From VMCP01 sp964415065 (GTDB lineage Bacteria > Bacteroidota > Bacteroidia > NS11-12g > UBA955), in assembly GCA_964415065.1 (NCBI GenBank), contig CAYPYX010000074.1, positions 1 to 10,996 on the forward strand: DNA of 10,996 nucleotides, in the 5' to 3' direction. The stretch's first letter is position 1. Every line of letters begins with the position of its first letter. The notes below the pieces were generated by a model, which saw only the letters and a list, made by a program, of their open reading frames with translations, was not told where the DNA came from and made no database searches. Below, piece by piece: positions 1 through 7,092 of the stretch. Both the position numbers and the translations under genes were made by a program.

Positions 1-43
1 CCCTCGGGGATTAAATATCAGGTGATTCGGAAGGGTTAACTTC

Positions 44-2308
44 TTATTTAACCGATTTGCGAATGATGTTCAATGCGCCACCTTCCTTAAACCACTCGAT
101 TTGTTGAGCATTGTAACTGTGGTTCACTGTGATGGTTTCAGACGTTCCATTGTCGTGGTTCAATACCAATTGCAATGATTTGTCTGGAGCAAATTCAGTC
201 AATCCAATGATATCGATGGTATCGTTCTCTTGGATTTTATCATAGTCCGCTTTATCTGCGAAAGTCAATGCCAACATACCTTGCTTTTTCAAGTTGGTTT
301 CGTGAATACGTGCAAATGATTTTACCAAAACGGCTCTTACTCCCAAATGACGAGGCTCCATAGCAGCATGTTCGCGACTAGAACCTTCACCATAGTTTTC
401 ATCACCTACTACAATACTTCCAATGCCTGCGGCTTTGTAAGCACGTTGTGTAGCTGGAACTGCTTCGTAGTTGCCTGTCAACTGGTTTTTCACTTCGTTG
501 GTTTTTTCATTGAAGAAATTCACAGCGCCGATCAACATATTGTTGGAAATGTTATCTAAGTGACCACGGAACTTCAACCAAGGACCAGCCATAGAAATGT
601 GATCCGTAGTGCATTTTCCTTTTGCTTTGATCAATAATTTTAATCCTTTCAAGTCGCTTCCTTCCCAAGCAGCAAATGGATCCAAAAGTTGCAAACGGTT
701 GCTTTCAGGGCTAACGTTTACTTTTACTCCGCTTCCATCTTCCGCAGGTGCAATGTAACCAGCGTCTTCAACGGCAAAACCTTTGGTTGGTAATTCATCA
801 CCCGTTGGAGGATCTAACTTAACGGCTTCCCCATTTTCGTTAATTAATGTGTCGGTTAGGGGATTGAAGGTCAAATCACCTGCAATGGCTAACGCTGTAA
901 CCAATTCTGGAGATCCCACAAAAGCGTAGGTATTTGGATTTCCATCAGCACGTTTAGCAAAGTTTCTGTTAAACGAATGAACGATGGTGTTTTTTTCTTG
1001 TTTTTCAGCTCCTAAACGATTCCACATACCAATGCAAGGTCCGCAAGCATTTGCGAATACTTTAGCACCAATTTGGTCGAAAATTTCTAAGAAACCATCG
1101 CGCTCAATGGTGTAGCGCACTTGCTCAGAACCAGGTGTGATTGTAAATTCTGCTTTGGTTTTCAAGTTCTTATCAGCAACTTGTTTTGCCAAGCTAACTG
1201 CTCTAGAAATATCTTCGTATGAAGAGTTGGTACAGCTACCAATCAAACCTACTTCAACGCGAGTTGGCCATCCGTGTTCAGCTGCCATCTCTTTCATTTT
1301 AGAGATAGGAGTAGCCAAATCTGGAGTAAATGGACCATTCAAATGTGGTTCTAATGTATTTAAATCAATTTCAATTACTTGATCGAAGTAATCGTTAGGG
1401 TTGTTGTAAACTTCTGGATCTGCGGTTAGGTGTTCGCGAACTTGGTTAGCTAATTCAGCAACATCTGCGCGGCCAGTAGCACTCAAGTAACGAGCCATGC
1501 TATCATCGTAACCAAAGGTAGAAGTAGTAGCTCCAATTTCAGCACCCATATTACAAATGGTACCTTTACCAGTACAACTCATATTGATAGCACCTTCGCC
1601 AAAATATTCAACAATGGCACCGGTTCCACCTTTAACGGTCAATAAACCAGCCACTTTCAAGATTACATCTTTAGGAGCAGTCCAACCGTTTAATTTACCG
1701 GTCAATTTTACACCGATCAATTTTGGCCATTTTAGTTCCCAAGGAAGACCCGCCATAACGTCGCAAGCATCTGCTCCACCAACACCAATAGCCACCATAC
1801 CTAAACCGCCGGCATTTACTGTGTGTGAGTCGGTTCCAATCATCATTCCACCGGGGAATGCGTAGTTTTCTAAAACTACTTGGTGAATAATACCTGCTCC
1901 AGGTTTCCAGAATCCAATTCCATATTTATTTGATACAGAAGCCAAAAAGTCATAGACTTCTTTGCTTTCAGTATTGGCTACTTGCAAATCGGTATCAGCA
2001 CCGTTTTGAGCCGTAATTAAATGGTCGCAATGAACGGTACTGGGTACAGCAACTTTAGCTCTTCCAGCTTGCATGAACTGCAACAATGCCATTTGAGCAG
2101 TTGCGTCTTGCATCGCAACGCGGTCAGGTGCAAAATCTACGTAATCAGCACCTCTTTTGTAGTTTTGAGGAGCTGCTCCATCCCAAAGGTGATTAAATAA
2201 GATTTTCTCTGACAACGTAAGGGGTCTACCTAACATCTTACGAGCTGCCTCAACACGTTCGGGCATTCTAGCGTACACCGATTTAATTACTTCAATATCA
2301 AAAGCCAT
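44..2308 (-). CDS. acnA: Aconitate hydratase (mitochondrial-type aconitase A)
   Basis: This enzyme interconverts citrate and isocitrate through cis-aconitate in the cytoplasmic TCA cycle, using a [4Fe-4S] cluster. The 754-residue protein is full length for the mitochondrial-type aconitases common in Bacteroidota and shorter than the roughly 890-residue AcnA/IRP type. All three cluster ligands are visible: C359 in GSCTNSS, and C422 and C425 in NACGPCIG. Other family signatures are VPSTVHCDHL (88-97), GTDSHT (158-163), RNFAKRADGNP (448-458) and, in the C-terminal swivel domain, GEGSSREHAAMEPR (640-653), which carries the catalytic serine region near S643. The ATG start gives MAFDIEVIKSVYARMPERV, a normal N-terminus for the family. 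The gene stands alone and diverges from ruvC. No residue expected for activity is missing. Identification is very secure; the symbol could equally be acn. Confidence 0.97.
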   Translation of the reverse strand: MAFDIEVIKSVYARMPERVEAARKMLGRPLTLSEKILFNHLWDGAAPQNYKRGADYVDFAPDRVAMQDATAQMALLQFMQAGRAKVAVPSTVHCDHLITAQNGADTDLQVANTESKEVYDFLASVSNKYGIGFWKPGAGIIHQVVLENYAFPGGMMIGTDSHTVNAGGLGMVAIGVGGADACDVMAGLPWELKWPKLIGVKLTGKLNGWTAPKDVILKVAGLLTVKGGTGAIVEYFGEGAINMSCTGKGTICNMGAEIGATTSTFGYDDSMARYLSATGRADVAELANQVREHLTADPEVYNNPNDYFDQVIEIDLNTLEPHLNGPFTPDLATPISKMKEMAAEHGWPTRVEVGLIGSCTNSSYEDISRAVSLAKQVADKNLKTKAEFTITPGSEQVRYTIERDGFLEIFDQIGAKVFANACGPCIGMWNRLGAEKQEKNTIVHSFNRNFAKRADGNPNTYAFVGSPELVTALAIAGDLTFNPLTDTLINENGEAVKLDPPTGDELPTKGFAVEDAGYIAPAEDGSGVKVNVSPESNRLQLLDPFAAWEGSDLKGLKLLIKAKGKCTTDHISMAGPWLKFRGHLDNISNNMLIGAVNFFNEKTNEVKNQLTGNYEAVPATQRAYKAAGIGSIVVGDENYGEGSSREHAAMEPRHLGVRAVLVKSFARIHETNLKKQGMLALTFADKADYDKIQENDTIDIIGLTEFAPDKSLQLVLNHDNGTSETITVNHSYNAQQIEWFKEGGALNIIRKSVK

Positions 2309-2328
2309 AGTTTATAGATTGGTTTTTG

Positions 2329-2336
2329 CAAATATC
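2329..2336 (-). promoter_or_regulatory. Candidate -7 box for the aconitase gene
   Basis: On the minus strand this reads GATATTTG, one mismatch from the Bacteroidota -7 consensus TAnnTTTG, and lies 20 bases before the aconitase ATG. I found no TTTG at the expected -33 spacing, so this is a half-supported promoter. It sits in the 128-base gap shared with the divergent ruvC promoter, the only upstream DNA available to both genes. Confidence 0.35.
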
Positions 2337-2424
2337 GTGAATTAATTACTATTTTCCTCTGTTTTTGGGGGATGTTTGTCGAGTTTTAAAATAAAAATTA
2401 CCAAATACTTTAGGGTAAAAAGTT

Positions 2425-2432
2425 CATCTTTG
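2425..2432 (+). promoter_or_regulatory. Candidate -7 box for ruvC
   Basis: CATCTTTG differs at one position from TAnnTTTG and ends only 4 bases before the ruvC GTG. A transcript from it would begin at or next to the start codon. A second imperfect box, TACTTTAG at 2406-2413, would leave a leader of about 18 bases. Neither has a convincing -33 TTTG at 17-23 bases: the TTTG at 2375-2378 is 27 bases from the second box. Choosing between them needs transcript 5'-end data. Confidence 0.35.
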
Positions 2433-2436
2433 TACA

Positions 2437-3036
2437 GTGGAAAAATCACGGGTGGTTTTAGGTATTGATCCAGGTACCAATTTGTTGGGGTATGGAATCA
2501 TTCGTATTGGCGAACGACAAAATATCGAGTTGCTCAGTCTTGGAGTTGTACGTTTGAGTAAAATCACCGACCACGGAGAAAAATTGTTTCACATTTTTGA
2601 ACGAATTGCTGGCCTTATCGATGGTTTTGAAGTAACCGAAGTGGCTATCGAAGCTCCGTTTTTTGGTAAAAACGTTCAAAGTATGCTGAAGTTAGGACGG
2701 GCACAAGGAGTTGCTATCGCGGCGGCAATCTCGCGACAAAAACCCGTCTTTGAATACGTCCCCCGAAAAATCAAACAATCCATCTGTGGAAATGGAAATG
2801 CCTCCAAAGAGCAAGTTTTAGCCATGCTTCATGCTCAATTTGTATTTGAAACACAGCCCGAAACTATGGATGCTTCCGACGGTTTGGCGGCCGCTTTATG
2901 TCACGTTTATCAGTTTCAGCCCCGAAGTTTCGGAACCACGCAAAGTACTAATTCTTCCGGTTTTAAAACCAAAAGTTCCAAAAAAAACGGGGGTTGGGAT
3001 CAGTTTTTAAAAGAAAATCCGGATCGGATAAAATAA
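2437..3036 (+). CDS. ruvC: Crossover junction endodeoxyribonuclease RuvC
   Basis: RuvC is the Holliday-junction resolvase that nicks four-way DNA junctions symmetrically, working with the RuvAB branch-migration motor in recombination and repair. The 199-residue protein has the RNase H-like fold signature GIDPGTNLLGYG at 9-20 and the four expected acidic residues: D11, E72 (in AIEAPFFGKN), D145 and D148 (in DASDGLAAA). The start is a GTG. An in-frame TAA lies at 2416-2418, and no other usual start codon falls between it and the GTG. Starting at the next methionine (residue 68) would delete D11, so the GTG is effectively forced. The C-terminal 35-40 residues are polar and end in WDQFLKENPDRIK, a tail I recall from Bacteroidota RuvC proteins. 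No ruvA or ruvB is nearby. The hydrolase gene follows 35 bases downstream and may be cotranscribed. Confidence 0.95.
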   Translation: MEKSRVVLGIDPGTNLLGYGIIRIGERQNIELLSLGVVRLSKITDHGEKLFHIFERIAGLIDGFEVTEVAIEAPFFGKNVQSMLKLGRAQGVAIAAAISRQKPVFEYVPRKIKQSICGNGNASKEQVLAMLHAQFVFETQPETMDASDGLAAALCHVYQFQPRSFGTTQSTNSSGFKTKSSKKNGGWDQFLKENPDRIK

Positions 3037-3071
3037 TTTAAACTTTATTCCCACTTTAACGTCTAATACAC

Positions 3072-4424
3072 ATGCGTTTATCTGTATTTCTCTTTTTTCT
3101 GGGGATGTTTTTCCAGGCAAAAGCACAATACTTTCCACCATTATCAGGTAATCAGTGGGACACATTGAGTCCCCAGCGTTTTGGATATTGCAAGGATCGA
3201 ATCGACAGCCTATATCAGTTGTTGGATTCTAAAAATTCTAAGGCATTTATTTTGATCAAAGACGGCAAAATTGTGCTCGAAAAGTATTTCGACAATTTTA
3301 CACAAGATAGTCTGTGGTACTGGGCTTCCGCTGGGAAAACACTCACATCAGCGGTGGTGGGAGTGCTTCAGGGGCAAGGGAAATTGAGTTTAACAGAGCC
3401 CAGTAGTAAGTACTTAGGTTCGGGCTGGACATCCCTACAAAAAACGCAAGAAGATTCGATTACAATTTGGCATCAACTTACCATGACATCGGGATTGGAT
3501 GATGCTCCAAGTACTGCAGATTGCACAGACCCATCATGTCTGGTATATAAAGCACCGGTTGGAAAGCGTTGGGCGTATCACAATGCACCATATACATTGT
3601 TAGATAAAGTTATTTCCAATTCTAGTGGAAAGACCCTAAATCAAGTTATTCTTAATGAATTTACATTAACTACAGGATTAAAAGTGGCATATGTTAAAAT
3701 GGGATTGAACAATGTAGCGGTTTCTACTCCCAGAAATTTTGCACGATTCGGACTGCTTTTGCTTAACCAAGGTAAGTGGGGAAACAATCAGATTATTCCC
3801 GCTGCTTACTATGCTCAAATGGTCAATTCTTCACAAGTATTGAATCCTTCATATGGATTTTTAACTTGGCTCAATGGAAAGGATAAATTCATGATACCAC
3901 AATCTCAATTGCGGTTCAACGGTGACTGCATGGTGGGTGGTCCTTCAGATTTAATCATGGCGCTCGGAAAAGATGGTCAACAAATACAGGTTTCACCATC
4001 ACAGAATTTGGTTTGGATCCGAATGGGCGAAGCTCCAGATAGCAAAACGGCGTTGGTGAATTTTTCATTGGGTTCGGATATTTGGGAAAAAATCAATCAA
4101 TTAACCTGTAATTCTGCAGATTTAAATCAGATAAATAAGATGGTATTACGATTCTCGAATCCTGTTAAGAAAGGGGAATCGCTGAAAATTTTGGATCAGA
4201 TTGCATATCTGAATGTAAGTTCCAACCGTTCGGATAATTCAAATCATACAGCTGATGGTTTCGCCTATCCAATTCAAAATATCACCGAAATTAAAATTCA
4301 ATTAGTAGATGCTTTAGGACGAACTATTCCATTGCAATCGGACATCATTCCAAATTTTCTACCCAGTGGAGTTTATCAATTGCAAGTAGGAGATTGGGCC
4401 TCCAAAATTGTAGTTGAAGATTGA
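3072..4424 (+). CDS. Secreted serine hydrolase (beta-lactamase/class C fold) with T9SS C-terminal sorting domain
   Basis: This is a predicted exported serine hydrolase of the class C beta-lactamase/DD-peptidase/esterase superfamily, 450 residues. A Sec signal peptide with a phenylalanine-rich core ends at AKA|Q (18/19). The catalytic domain spans about 38-345. It carries the SxxK motif as S86-A-G-K89, the YxN motif as Y169-H-N171, and K300-D-G302 where classical enzymes have KTG. From about 357 to 450 is a type A T9SS sorting domain: it opens with FSNPVKKGESLKI (361-373) and closes with LPSGVYQLQVGDWASKIVVED. The protein should therefore cross the outer membrane and be released or surface-anchored. 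Substrate cannot be read from sequence; peptidoglycan peptide, ester, lactone or amide are all possible, and true beta-lactamase activity is not implied. It follows ruvC by 35 bases with no obvious promoter of its own, and converges on argS. Confidence 0.88.
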   Translation: MRLSVFLFFLGMFFQAKAQYFPPLSGNQWDTLSPQRFGYCKDRIDSLYQLLDSKNSKAFILIKDGKIVLEKYFDNFTQDSLWYWASAGKTLTSAVVGVLQGQGKLSLTEPSSKYLGSGWTSLQKTQEDSITIWHQLTMTSGLDDAPSTADCTDPSCLVYKAPVGKRWAYHNAPYTLLDKVISNSSGKTLNQVILNEFTLTTGLKVAYVKMGLNNVAVSTPRNFARFGLLLLNQGKWGNNQIIPAAYYAQMVNSSQVLNPSYGFLTWLNGKDKFMIPQSQLRFNGDCMVGGPSDLIMALGKDGQQIQVSPSQNLVWIRMGEAPDSKTALVNFSLGSDIWEKINQLTCNSADLNQINKMVLRFSNPVKKGESLKILDQIAYLNVSSNRSDNSNHTADGFAYPIQNITEIKIQLVDALGRTIPLQSDIIPNFLPSGVYQLQVGDWASKIVVED

Positions 4425-4456
4425 TTTAAATCTATCTTTTTGGCAACCCGTTTACA

Positions 4457-4483
4457 AGTGAATAATTCGTCGAATTACTTATT
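4457..4483 (+). terminator. Weak AT-rich hairpin between convergent genes
   Basis: An imperfect inverted repeat lies in the 128-base gap between the hydrolase and argS stop codons. The core AATTC/GAATT pairs around a GTC loop, and the stem extends outward with one mismatch and two G-T wobbles. It is AT-rich and has no immediate T-run, so it is at best a weak terminator for the plus-strand transcript. Nothing else recognisable is present in this gap. Confidence 0.25.
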
Positions 4484-4552
4484 GATTAAGTTATAGTGAG
4501 TAGTTTTAATCCGATTTAAGACCGGAAATCTCCTTTCTGTAATTCTACCCTG

Positions 4553-6448
4553 TTACATGCGTTCCACAACTTCAATACCTAAAATCGATAGAATTGATTT
4601 CAAACAAGTTGCTGTTGAATCTGCAAGTTCCAAACGGAATTTTTTAATGCTTTCATTGGATTCTTTAAGAATACTTACTTCATTGTAAAGGCGGTTATAG
4701 GCCTTAGCCAAATCCAACGCATATTGGCAAATAGCAGCAGGGTTGTACTCGCGTGCAGCATTTTCAATGGTGGTTTCGTATTCATTAAGCAACTTAATTA
4801 CTTGAACTTCACCCGATGACAATGTCATGTCAACAGAAACGTTTTCAGTAGGGCGTTGCCAATTTTCGGCTTGCCTCAAAATACTTCGAATTCGGGTGTA
4901 GGTATACATAACAAACGGTCCTGTGTCGCCTTGGAAATCAATACTTTCTTCTGGATTGAAAAGCATTCTCTTTTTAGGATCCACTTTCAGGATAAAGAAT
5001 TTCAAAGCAGCTAAAGACAAACGATGATATAAATTATGTAGTTCTGCTTCTTCCATACCATCTGTTTTACCTAACTCTTCGGTTTTAGACTTAGCAGTTT
5101 GGTACATTTCTTCCAACAAATCATCTGCATCTACTACCGTTCCTTCACGACTTTTCATTTTGCCTGTTGGTAGATCCACCATTCCGTAGCTGGCGTGATA
5201 CATTCCTGGAGCATAACTTCGACCAAGTTTCTGCATAATTAAAAACAGAACTTTAAAATGGTAATCTTGTTCATTCCCTACAACATAAATGCTCTTGTTT
5301 AGCCCAAATTGATTAGCTTTTAAGTCGGCAGTACCCATGTCTTGGGTAATGTAAACCGAAGTCCCATCTCCTCGTTGAACTAATTTTTCATCTAAACCTT
5401 CTGAACTTAAATCAATCCAAACTGAACCATCTTCTTTTTGAAAAAAGACACCATTTTGCAATCCTTCCTGTACGATATCTTTTCCTAATTTATAGGTATT
5501 GCTTTCGTAGTAGTATTGATCAAACTTAACTCCCAAACGATTGTAAGTAGATTCAAATCCTTCATATACCCATCCGTTCATGGTATTCCAAAGAGCCAGA
5601 ACTTCTGAATTTCCTGCTTCCCAATCCCTAAGCATGGCTTGGCAAGCGAGCATTAATTCAGATTGATTGCGCACCAATTCCTTAATATCGTCTTGCAGTT
5701 TAGCAATTTGTTTATCGTCTTTTGCGGCTTGCAGTTTGGTTAATGCATCTTCGTAACGTTTTTGAATGTTGGGCTCCGATGAACTCCAATGTCCTTGTAA
5801 CGCTTTTTCTATTTCGGGGGAAGTTTGTTCGCGGATTTTATTTTCGAATACCACGTAATATTTACCCACCAAGTGATCGCCTTTTAATCCAGTTGTTTGG
5901 GGTGTTTCACCATTTCCAAATCGCTGCCAAGCCAACATGCTCTTGCAAATGTGAATACCCCGATCATTGATCAGGTTAGCCATAATCACTTCGTATCCAG
6001 CTTTGGATAGTAATTGCGATAAACTGTATCCCAAAAGATTATTCCGAATATGCCCTAAATGCAAGGGTTTGTTGGTGTTGGGGGAGGAATATTCCACCAT
6101 CACTTTTTGGTTCTTCGGTTTAAGATTTTTTCCTACAAATGAATCAAACTGAGTAGTAGAATGTATCCATTCGGATGAATTTACTACTAAATTCAAAAAT
6201 CCCTTGATTACATTAAATGAAGCGACTTGGGTCGTGTGTTTCAAGATAAAGTTACCGATATCATTTGCAGTTTCTTCGGGAGATTTTTTTGAAGATCGGA
6301 CAACTGGAAAAACAACAAATGTGTAATCACCCTCAAAAATGGGCTTTGTTTTTTCCAATTTAATTTCCGGCATTTCGCTTGAAGAAACAGCGTATAATTC
6401 TGTTAGTGCTTGCGAGATGACAGCAATAATTCCATCTTCAATTTTCAT
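4553..6448 (-). CDS. argS: Arginyl-tRNA synthetase
   Basis: This class I synthetase charges tRNA-Arg with arginine in the cytoplasm and is essential for translation. The 631-residue protein has the N-terminal ArgRS additional domain (about 1-100), then the catalytic core opening with VEYSSPNTNKPLHLGHIRNN; the HIGH motif is H130-L-G-H133. The KMSKS equivalent is GKMKSREGT (K430-M-K-S433), followed by the DALR anticodon-binding domain (about 500-631) ending in EVVERM. Core signatures such as GDGTSVYITQDMGTA (360-374) and VGNEQDYHFKV (390-400) are intact. The region around 205-260 is longer than I expect for this family: a lysine/glutamate-rich, probably helical segment appears inserted before the CQAMLRDWEAGN motif, which would explain a length above the usual 590-600 or so. 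The ATG start fits the family N-terminus. Confidence 0.97.
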   Translation of the reverse strand: MKIEDGIIAVISQALTELYAVSSSEMPEIKLEKTKPIFEGDYTFVVFPVVRSSKKSPEETANDIGNFILKHTTQVASFNVIKGFLNLVVNSSEWIHSTTQFDSFVGKNLKPKNQKVMVEYSSPNTNKPLHLGHIRNNLLGYSLSQLLSKAGYEVIMANLINDRGIHICKSMLAWQRFGNGETPQTTGLKGDHLVGKYYVVFENKIREQTSPEIEKALQGHWSSSEPNIQKRYEDALTKLQAAKDDKQIAKLQDDIKELVRNQSELMLACQAMLRDWEAGNSEVLALWNTMNGWVYEGFESTYNRLGVKFDQYYYESNTYKLGKDIVQEGLQNGVFFQKEDGSVWIDLSSEGLDEKLVQRGDGTSVYITQDMGTADLKANQFGLNKSIYVVGNEQDYHFKVLFLIMQKLGRSYAPGMYHASYGMVDLPTGKMKSREGTVVDADDLLEEMYQTAKSKTEELGKTDGMEEAELHNLYHRLSLAALKFFILKVDPKKRMLFNPEESIDFQGDTGPFVMYTYTRIRSILRQAENWQRPTENVSVDMTLSSGEVQVIKLLNEYETTIENAAREYNPAAICQYALDLAKAYNRLYNEVSILKESNESIKKFRLELADSTATCLKSILSILGIEVVERM

Positions 6449-6453
6449 AACCG

Positions 6454-6461
6454 CAAAGATA
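6454..6461 (-). promoter_or_regulatory. Candidate -7 promoter box for argS
   Basis: The minus strand reads TATCTTTG, an exact match to TAnnTTTG, 5 bases before the argS ATG. No TTTG or TTG lies 17-23 bases upstream, so the -33 element is missing or degenerate. If used, transcription would begin at about the A of ATG, giving a leaderless mRNA. Confidence 0.45.
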
Positions 6462-6510
6462 CGTATAGCAATTGAAATTCACTTTCCTTCCCAGGAATTA
6501 CAACCCTCCA

Positions 6511-6550
6511 AGTTTTGCAATTTCCGCAAAATTGCCGCATGGTTTTGCGG
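6511..6550. repeat. 40-base repeat, copy A, with overlapping inverted repeats
   Basis: First of two 40-base copies, 38/40 identical to copy B and offset by 71 bases. Inside it CCGCAAAA (6524-6531) is an exact reverse complement of TTTTGCGG (6543-6550), an 8-base-pair stem with an 11-base loop. Overlapping alternatives are TTTTGC (6513-6518) with GCAAAA (6526-6531), and GCAATTT (6517-6523) with AAATTGC (6529-6535). It lies in the gap between the rlmH stop and the argS promoter. It resembles small palindromic intergenic repeats (REP/MITE-like), but family membership cannot be judged from one locus. Confidence 0.85.
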
Positions 6551-6581
6551 TTTGTGGCGGTTACATGGGTTGTACCAGACT

Positions 6582-6621
6582 AGTTTTGCAGTTTCCGCAA
6601 AATTGCCACATGGTTTTGCGG
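6582..6621. repeat. 40-base repeat, copy B, with overlapping inverted repeats
   Basis: Second copy of the 40-base repeat, in the same orientation as copy A, differing at repeat positions 10 (A to G) and 27 (G to A). The 8-base-pair stem CCGCAAAA (6595-6602) with TTTTGCGG (6614-6621) is fully kept. The first change turns an A-T pair of the smaller alternative stem into a G-T wobble on the plus strand. The copy ends 3 bases short of the rlmH stop codon, so on the minus strand the hairpin forms directly in the rlmH 3' end. There is no T-run after it, so it is not a standard intrinsic terminator; it could protect the rlmH 3' end. Confidence 0.85.
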
Positions 6622-6624
6622 AGG

Positions 6625-7083
6625 TTAGTGATGATAACCGGTTCCTTTGTCGATTTGATATGCGCGATAAACCTGCTCTACTAATACCAACCGTGCAATT
6701 TGATGAGGGAATACAAAATCACTCATTTTAATTTTGGGGTATTGTTCTAATATGCTGCGACTGAATCCGTAGGCTCCACCAATAGCTATGAAAATATTCC
6801 CCCGAGATTCCGAAAGTTGTTTTGAAAGAAACTTGGAAAATGCGGGAGAACTATAGCTATTTCCAGTCTCATCGCATAGAATAAGTTTATCACCGGGTTT
6901 TAACTTACTCAATAACGATTGTGTTTCTAGCTCCTGTTGTTTTTCAGGAATTGTGACTTTTGAGGACTCTAATTTGAGGAGTTTCATAGCGAAACTGCCT
7001 TGAGTTTTCTTTACATAATCTGCACACAATTCGTCAATGAGCTTGTTTTTGTGGCTCTCTATGTATGCAATAATGATGGCCAA
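6625..7083 (-). CDS. rlmH: 23S rRNA (pseudouridine-1915-N3)-methyltransferase RlmH
   Basis: RlmH is a small SPOUT-fold methyltransferase that uses S-adenosylmethionine to methylate pseudouridine 1915 in helix 69 of 23S rRNA on assembled 70S ribosomes. The 152-residue protein has the SAM-site loop NIFIAIGGAYGFS (96-108), the knot region FPHQIARLVLVEQVYRAY (125-142) and the C-terminal YHH typical of the family. The start is TTG. The only in-frame codons between it and the upstream gene's stop are ATC, TGT and TTC, so no ATG or GTG is available. From this TTG the spacing to the conserved first-helix tyrosine (Y23) matches my recollection of E. coli RlmH. The gene begins 9 bases after, and in the same frame as, the ompA-like stop, so it is probably cotranscribed and translationally coupled. 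The 40-base repeat copy B follows immediately. Confidence 0.94.
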   Translation of the reverse strand: MAIIIAYIESHKNKLIDELCADYVKKTQGSFAMKLLKLESSKVTIPEKQQELETQSLLSKLKPGDKLILCDETGNSYSSPAFSKFLSKQLSESRGNIFIAIGGAYGFSRSILEQYPKIKMSDFVFPHQIARLVLVEQVYRAYQIDKGTGYHH

Positions 7084-7092
7084 GAAACAGAT

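Noticed and set aside
1..43. CCCTCGGGG at the very edge as part of a terminator after aconitase
   Set aside because: The sequence is cut by the window edge, so a complete stem and any T-run cannot be seen.
3072..4424. Calling the exported hydrolase an antibiotic-resistance beta-lactamase
   Set aside because: The fold motifs are shared by peptidases and esterases, the third motif is atypical, and the T9SS tail sends it outside the cell rather than to the periplasm.
6511..6621. Two 40-base repeats separated by 31 bases, resembling a one-spacer CRISPR array
   Set aside because: Only two copies, with mismatches between them, competing internal palindromes unlike most arrays, no leader and no cas genes nearby. 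A palindromic intergenic repeat explains it better.
6551..6624. Possibility that the spacer between the repeats is a degraded duplicate of the rlmH 3' end
   Set aside because: Apart from a short shared GG-A-CC pattern, the spacer does not encode the YHH ending or keep the frame; the match is no better than chance.
6339..6731. Plus-strand reading frames across the repeat region, with similar peptides from the two repeat copies
   Set aside because: They overlap argS and rlmH on the opposite strand, resemble no known protein, and their similarity comes simply from the repeated DNA.
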